Part shown: positions 60,841-64,000 of the stretch, one piece after another | Numbering within the stretch: the stretch's first letter is position 1 | Layout: each line of letters opens with the position of its first letter | Assembly (NCBI RefSeq): GCF_001668575.1 | Contig: NZ_LZMD01000111.1 | Coordinates: forward strand, 152,482 to 216,481 | Reading direction: 5' to 3' | Origin: Mycobacterium sp. 1164985.4 | Lineage (GTDB): Bacteria > Actinomycetota > Actinomycetes > Mycobacteriales > Mycobacteriaceae | Length of the DNA: 64,000 nucleotides | Made by a program: the position numbers and the translations under genes | Notes under the pieces: model-generated | Database searches by the model: none | The model's input: the letters and a program-made list of their open reading frames with translations, nothing else | Told to the model about the DNA's origin: nothing

Positions 60841-61289
60841 GCATCACCTACGGCCCGCTGAAGCCGACGGACGCGGCCCGTTGCGCCGAGTTGGAGGCCC
60901 AGCTGTTCGACGGCGACGACCCGTGGCCCGAACGCGCCTTCCTCGCCGAGCTCGCCGCCAAACACATCCGCTACGTCGCCGCACGCGACGAGGACAAGCT
61001 CGTCGGCTACGCGGGTATCGCCCGATTGGGCCGAAAGAAGCCGTACGAGTATGAGATTCACACGATCGGCGTCGACCCCGCATACCAAGGCCAGGGCATC
61101 GGCAAGCGCATGCTGACCGAGCTGCTCAGCCACGCTTCGGGTGGCGCGGTGTTCCTCGAGGTCCGCACCGACAACGACGCGGCGATCAAACTGTACGAGA
61201 GCTTCGGCTTCACCAACGTCGGCCTGCGCAGGCGCTACTACCGGGCCAGCGGGGCGGACGCCTATACGATGCGGCGAGACCCGACATGA
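60837..61289 (+). CDS. rimI: GNAT N-acetyltransferase RimI
   Basis: 150 residues. The acetyl-CoA loop is visible in GVDPAYQGQGIGKRML and the C-terminal FLEVRTDNDAAIKLYESFGF with RRRYYRASGADAYTM, the RimI pattern. In enteric bacteria RimI acetylates ribosomal protein S18; broader Nt-acetylation is reported in mycobacteria. It is coupled by ATGA to tsaB and to tsaD, an arrangement conserved across actinobacteria. Confidence 0.94.
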   Translation: MSITYGPLKPTDAARCAELEAQLFDGDDPWPERAFLAELAAKHIRYVAARDEDKLVGYAGIARLGRKKPYEYEIHTIGVDPAYQGQGIGKRMLTELLSHASGGAVFLEVRTDNDAAIKLYESFGFTNVGLRRRYYRASGADAYTMRRDPT

Positions 61290-62311
61290 CGATCATCCTG
61301 GCCATCGAGAGCTCCTGCGACGAAACCGGCGTCGGCATCGCCGAATCGGGCGCCGACGGATCGGTGAGGCTGCTCGCCGACGAGGTGGCCTCCAGCGTCG
61401 ACGAGCACGCCCGGTTCGGCGGGGTGGTGCCCGAGATCGCCTCCCGGGCGCACCTCGAGGCGTTGGGGCCGACGATGCGGCGCGCGCTGCAGGCGGCCGG
61501 GGTGGACAAGCCCGACATCGTCGCGGCCACGATCGGCCCCGGCCTCGCCGGTGCGCTGCTGGTGGGAGTGGCTGCGGCCAAGGCCTATTCGGCGGCCTGG
61601 CAGGTGCCGTTCTACGCCGTCAATCACCTCGGTGGCCACCTGGCCGCCGACGTCTACGACCACGGGCCACTGCCGGAGTGCGTCGGCCTGTTGGTCTCGG
61701 GCGGGCACACCAACCTGCTGCACGTGCGGTCGTTGGGGGAGCCGATCGTCGAGCTCGGCAGCACGGTCGACGACGCTGCGGGGGAGGCTTACGACAAGGT
61801 GGCGCGGCTCCTGGGTCTGGGTTACCCCGGCGGAAGGGTGCTCGACGAGCTGGCCCGTGAGGGCGACCGAGATGCCATCGTGTTTCCACGAGGCATGACC
61901 GGACCTCGCGACGATCCGTACGCGTTCAGCTTCTCGGGTCTCAAGACCGCGGTCGCGCGGTACGTCGAAAGCCACCCGGAGGCGTCGACGGCCGATGTCG
62001 CGGCCGGTTTCCAGGAGGCGGTCGCCGACGTGCTGACGCTCAAGGCCATCCGGGCGGCCAAGGCGCTGGACGTGTCGACGCTGCTGATCGCCGGCGGCGT
62101 GGCGGCGAACTCGCGGTTGCGCGAGCTGGCCGAGGAGCGGTGTGCCGCCAACGGGTTGACCCTGCGGATCCCGCGACCGCGTCTGTGCACGGACAACGGC
62201 GCGATGATCGCTTCGTTCGCGGCCCACTTGATCGCCGCGGGCGCTCAGCCGTCGCCGCTGGATGCGGTCAGCGATCCGGGCCTGCCGGTCGTGCAGGCTC
62301 AGGTCGCCTGA
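61286..62311 (+). CDS. tsaD: tRNA N6-adenosine threonylcarbamoyltransferase TsaD
   Basis: 341 residues. ASKHA fold: IESSCDETGVG, the metal-binding H-x3-H-like segment EIASRAHLEAL, NHLGGHLAADV, and the nucleotide loop IAGGVAANSRLREL. TsaD transfers the threonylcarbamoyl group to A37 of tRNA. It is the last gene of the alr-to-tsaD coupled run; groES has its own promoter region beginning about 20 bases later. Confidence 0.96.
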   Translation: MTIILAIESSCDETGVGIAESGADGSVRLLADEVASSVDEHARFGGVVPEIASRAHLEALGPTMRRALQAAGVDKPDIVAATIGPGLAGALLVGVAAAKAYSAAWQVPFYAVNHLGGHLAADVYDHGPLPECVGLLVSGGHTNLLHVRSLGEPIVELGSTVDDAAGEAYDKVARLLGLGYPGGRVLDELAREGDRDAIVFPRGMTGPRDDPYAFSFSGLKTAVARYVESHPEASTADVAAGFQEAVADVLTLKAIRAAKALDVSTLLIAGGVAANSRLRELAEERCAANGLTLRIPRPRLCTDNGAMIASFAAHLIAAGAQPSPLDAVSDPGLPVVQAQVA

Positions 62312-62336
62312 TCTTGTCGAGACCCGACCTTGAGTG

Positions 62337-62363
62337 CTAGCACTCTCATGTATAGAGTGCTAG
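62337..62363 (+). promoter_or_regulatory. CIRCE operator (HrcA site) of groES
   Basis: Inverted arms CTAGCACTC (62337-62345) and GAGTGCTAG (62355-62363) are separated by nine bases, the CIRCE form bound by HrcA. Just before it GAGTG (62332-62336) makes a second overlapping palindrome, GAGTGCTAGCACTC. TTGAGT at 62330 and TATAGA at 62351 are possible promoter hexamers inside the site. Confidence 0.92.
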
Positions 62364-62494
62364 GTGGCAGGCGACCAACCCCAGCGCCGGCACCCGCGAC
62401 GACGGTTGCGTGGGCACGGACGCCATGCCGAACACCTGGTAACTGATAGATCCGGGACCCCGGATCGACACCCGAACTAGTGGAGGGCTCCATC

Positions 62495-62797
62495 GTGGCG
62501 AGCGTGAACATCAAGCCACTCGAGGACAAGATCCTCGTTCAGGCCAACGAGGCCGAGACCACGACCGCTTCCGGTCTGGTCATCCCCGACACCGCCAAGG
62601 AGAAGCCGCAGGAAGGCACCGTCGTCGCAGTTGGCCCCGGCCGCTGGGATGAGGACGGCGAAAAGCGCATCCCGCTGGACGTCTCCGAGGGCGACACCGT
62701 CATCTACAGCAAGTACGGCGGCACCGAGATCAAGTACAACGGCGAGGAGTACCTGATCCTCTCGGCACGCGACGTGCTGGCCGTCGTCAACAAGTAA
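62495..62797 (+). CDS. groES: Co-chaperonin GroES
   Basis: 100 residues from the GTG at 62495 (VASVNIKPLEDKILVQANE), with GGAGGG upstream; an earlier start in the frame would include the ribosome site. The mobile loop ETTTASGLVIPDTAKEKPQEG and roof GTEIKYNGEEYLIL are standard. It caps GroEL during folding. It lies under the CIRCE operator and is followed by an intercistronic hairpin before groEL1. Confidence 0.97.
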   Translation: MASVNIKPLEDKILVQANEAETTTASGLVIPDTAKEKPQEGTVVAVGPGRWDEDGEKRIPLDVSEGDTVIYSKYGGTEIKYNGEEYLILSARDVLAVVNK

Positions 62798-62808
62798 GCA
62801 CCCGTGTT

Positions 62809-62852
62809 CCGCCCCGGGAATCCCCGTCTATCGCGGGTGATTTCCGGGGCGG
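62809..62852 (+). terminator. Intercistronic hairpin between groES and groEL1
   Basis: The 14-base arms CCGCCCCGGGAATC (62809-62822) and GATTTCCGGGGCGG (62839-62852) pair with one mismatch around a 16-base loop. No U-tract follows. It may partly terminate or be an RNA processing/stability element setting the groES to groEL ratio. Confidence 0.55.
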
Positions 62853-62891
62853 CATGCGTTTACAGCGAATTGCAGTTAAAGAAAGACAGCT

Positions 62892-64000
62892 ATGAGCAAG
62901 CAGATTGAGTTCAACGAAACTGCGCGCCGCGCAATGGAAACCGGCGTAGACAAGCTGGCCGACGCGGTGCGGGTGACCCTGGGGCCGCGCGGCCGCAATG
63001 TGGTGCTGTCCAAGTCGTGGGGCGGTCCGACCGTCACCAACGACGGTGTGACGATCGCCCGCGAGATCGACCTGGAAGACCCGTTCGAGAACCTCGGTGC
63101 GCAGCTGGTCAAGTCGGTCGCCACCAAGACCAACGACGTGGCAGGCGACGGCACCACCACCGCGACCGTGCTGGCCCAGGCCCTGGTCAAGGGCGGACTG
63201 CGCAACGTCGCGGCGGGCGCCAACCCGATCGCGCTCGGTTCGGGCATCGCCAAGGCCGCCGATGCGGTGTCGGAGGCGTTGCTGAGCGCGGCCACGCCGG
63301 TGTCGGAGAAGAACGCCATCGCCCAGGTCGCCACGGTCTCGTCACGCGACGAGAAGGTGGGCGAGCTGGTCGGCGAGGCGATGACGAAGGTCGGCGCCGA
63401 CGGCGTCGTCTCCGTCGAGGAGTCCTCCACGCTTGAGACCTATTTGGAGATGACCGACGGCGTCGGCTTCGACAAGGGCTACCTCTCGGCGTACTTCGTC
63501 ACCGACTTCGACGCCCAGGAGGCGGTGCTCGAGGACGCGTACGTGCTGCTGCACCGCGAGAAGATCAGCTCCCTGCCGGACCTGCTCCCGCTGCTGGAGA
63601 AGGTCGCCGAGGCGGGCAAGCCGCTGCTGATCATCGCCGAAGACGTTGAGGGCGAAGCACTCTCGACACTGGTGGTCAACGCAATCCGCAAGACGCTCAA
63701 GGCCGTGGCGGTCAAGGCGCCGTTCTTCGGTGATCGCCGCAAGGCGTTCCTCGAAGACCTCGCCATCGTCACCAACGGCCAGGTCGTCAACCCCGACGTC
63801 GGCCTGGTACTGCGCGAGGTGGGCCTCGAGGTGCTCGGCACCGCCCGGCGCGTTGTGGTCAACAAGGACAGCACCACGATCGTCGACGGCGGCGGAACGA
63901 AGGAAGCCATCGAGGCGCGAAAGGCGCAGCTGCGGGCCGAGATCGAGGTCTCCGACTCCGAATGGGACCGCGAGAAGCTCGAGGAGCGCTTGGCCAAGCT
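62892..64000 (+). CDS. groEL1: Chaperonin GroEL1, cut by window end
   Basis: The first 369 residues are present. TLGPRGRNVVL, the ATP motif VAGDGTTTATVLAQ and the apical-domain sequence GYLSAYFVTDFDAQEAVLEDAYVLL are clear. Linkage to groES marks it as the Cpn60.1 (GroEL1) paralogue; in mycobacteria this copy usually ends in a His-rich tail and is tied to mycolate and biofilm functions, but the C-terminus is outside the window. A weak AAAGAAAGA ribosome site precedes the ATG. Confidence 0.95.
   Translation, partial: MSKQIEFNETARRAMETGVDKLADAVRVTLGPRGRNVVLSKSWGGPTVTNDGVTIAREIDLEDPFENLGAQLVKSVATKTNDVAGDGTTTATVLAQALVKGGLRNVAAGANPIALGSGIAKAADAVSEALLSAATPVSEKNAIAQVATVSSRDEKVGELVGEAMTKVGADGVVSVEESSTLETYLEMTDGVGFDKGYLSAYFVTDFDAQEAVLEDAYVLLHREKISSLPDLLPLLEKVAEAGKPLLIIAEDVEGEALSTLVVNAIRKTLKAVAVKAPFFGDRRKAFLEDLAIVTNGQVVNPDVGLVLREVGLEVLGTARRVVVNKDSTTIVDGGGTKEAIEARKAQLRAEIEVSDSEWDREKLEERLAK

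Noticed and set aside
1..64000. tRNA or rRNA genes, CRISPR arrays, insertion sequences, prophage or plasmid genes
   Set aside because: No cloverleaf-like or rRNA-like sequence, spaced repeat array, transposase or integrase was recognised on reading both strands.

Overview
The window is high-GC actinobacterial DNA from a mycobacterium, most likely a fast-growing Mycolicibacterium-type species. The evidence is family content and gene order: sigL-rslA, the mmsB-fadE9-mmsA valine block, infA-rpmJ-rpsM-rpsK-rpsD-rpoA-rplQ-truA, cutinases, a complete ESX-4 locus, rplM-rpsI, glmM, glmS, nnrD, gadB, alr, tsaE-tsaB-rimI-tsaD and groES-groEL1. From memory, this follows two M. tuberculosis segments (about Rv0735-Rv0753, and Rv3417c-Rv3458c inverted) joined at the infA operon. 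Many genes begin with GTG or ATG only 6-11 bases after a -10-like hexamer, the pattern of mycobacterial leaderless transcripts. No tRNA, rRNA, CRISPR array, insertion sequence or prophage gene was recognised.

Region 1 (1-9.4 kb): the end of an ECF sigma factor and its zinc-binding membrane anti-sigma factor lie just before a compact, translationally coupled four-gene set: a ThDP enzyme, an SRPBCC protein, a KAS III-like condensing enzyme whose catalytic His is Asn, and a HisC-like aminotransferase. A MarR regulator follows. The set looks like a small uncharacterised biosynthetic pathway and is the best novel-system candidate here. Next come a MarR/NmrA divergent pair with two near-identical palindromic operators, and a NarL-type two-component system.

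Region 2 (9.5-23.5 kb) is metabolic and redox: a HAD-like protein with degraded motifs, a beta-lactamase-fold esterase, a nitroreductase, the valine catabolic operon, a Fur-type regulator with monofunctional catalase and a pair of palindromic operator candidates, tandem F420-type oxidoreductases, and a two-gene signalling module (cyclic-nucleotide-domain histidine kinase plus a receiver/thioredoxin-like/thioredoxin-reductase-like fusion).

Region 3 (23.6-28.4 kb) is the alpha ribosomal/RNA polymerase operon from a recognisable promoter through truA. Region 4 (28.4-42.2 kb) holds three tandem cutinases, an EamA exporter, a CGNR regulator and ESX-4 (eccB4, mycP4, eccD4, eccC4, a membrane-anchored accessory protein, esxU, esxT). 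Region 5 (42.2-49 kb) holds rplM-rpsI, two small secreted proteins followed by related hairpins, glmM, a probable type VII secretion substrate pair, and a decayed stretch.

Region 6 (49-64 kb) holds a DEAD-box helicase, another F420-type oxidoreductase, a hydrolase lacking its nucleophile, then the cell-wall precursor and housekeeping run glmS, nnrD, gadB, alr, hydrolase, tsaE-tsaB-rimI-tsaD. It ends with a CIRCE-controlled groES and groEL1, which is cut by the window edge. Several genes here feed peptidoglycan synthesis (glmM, glmS, alr) or the tRNA t6A modification (tsaB, tsaD, tsaE).
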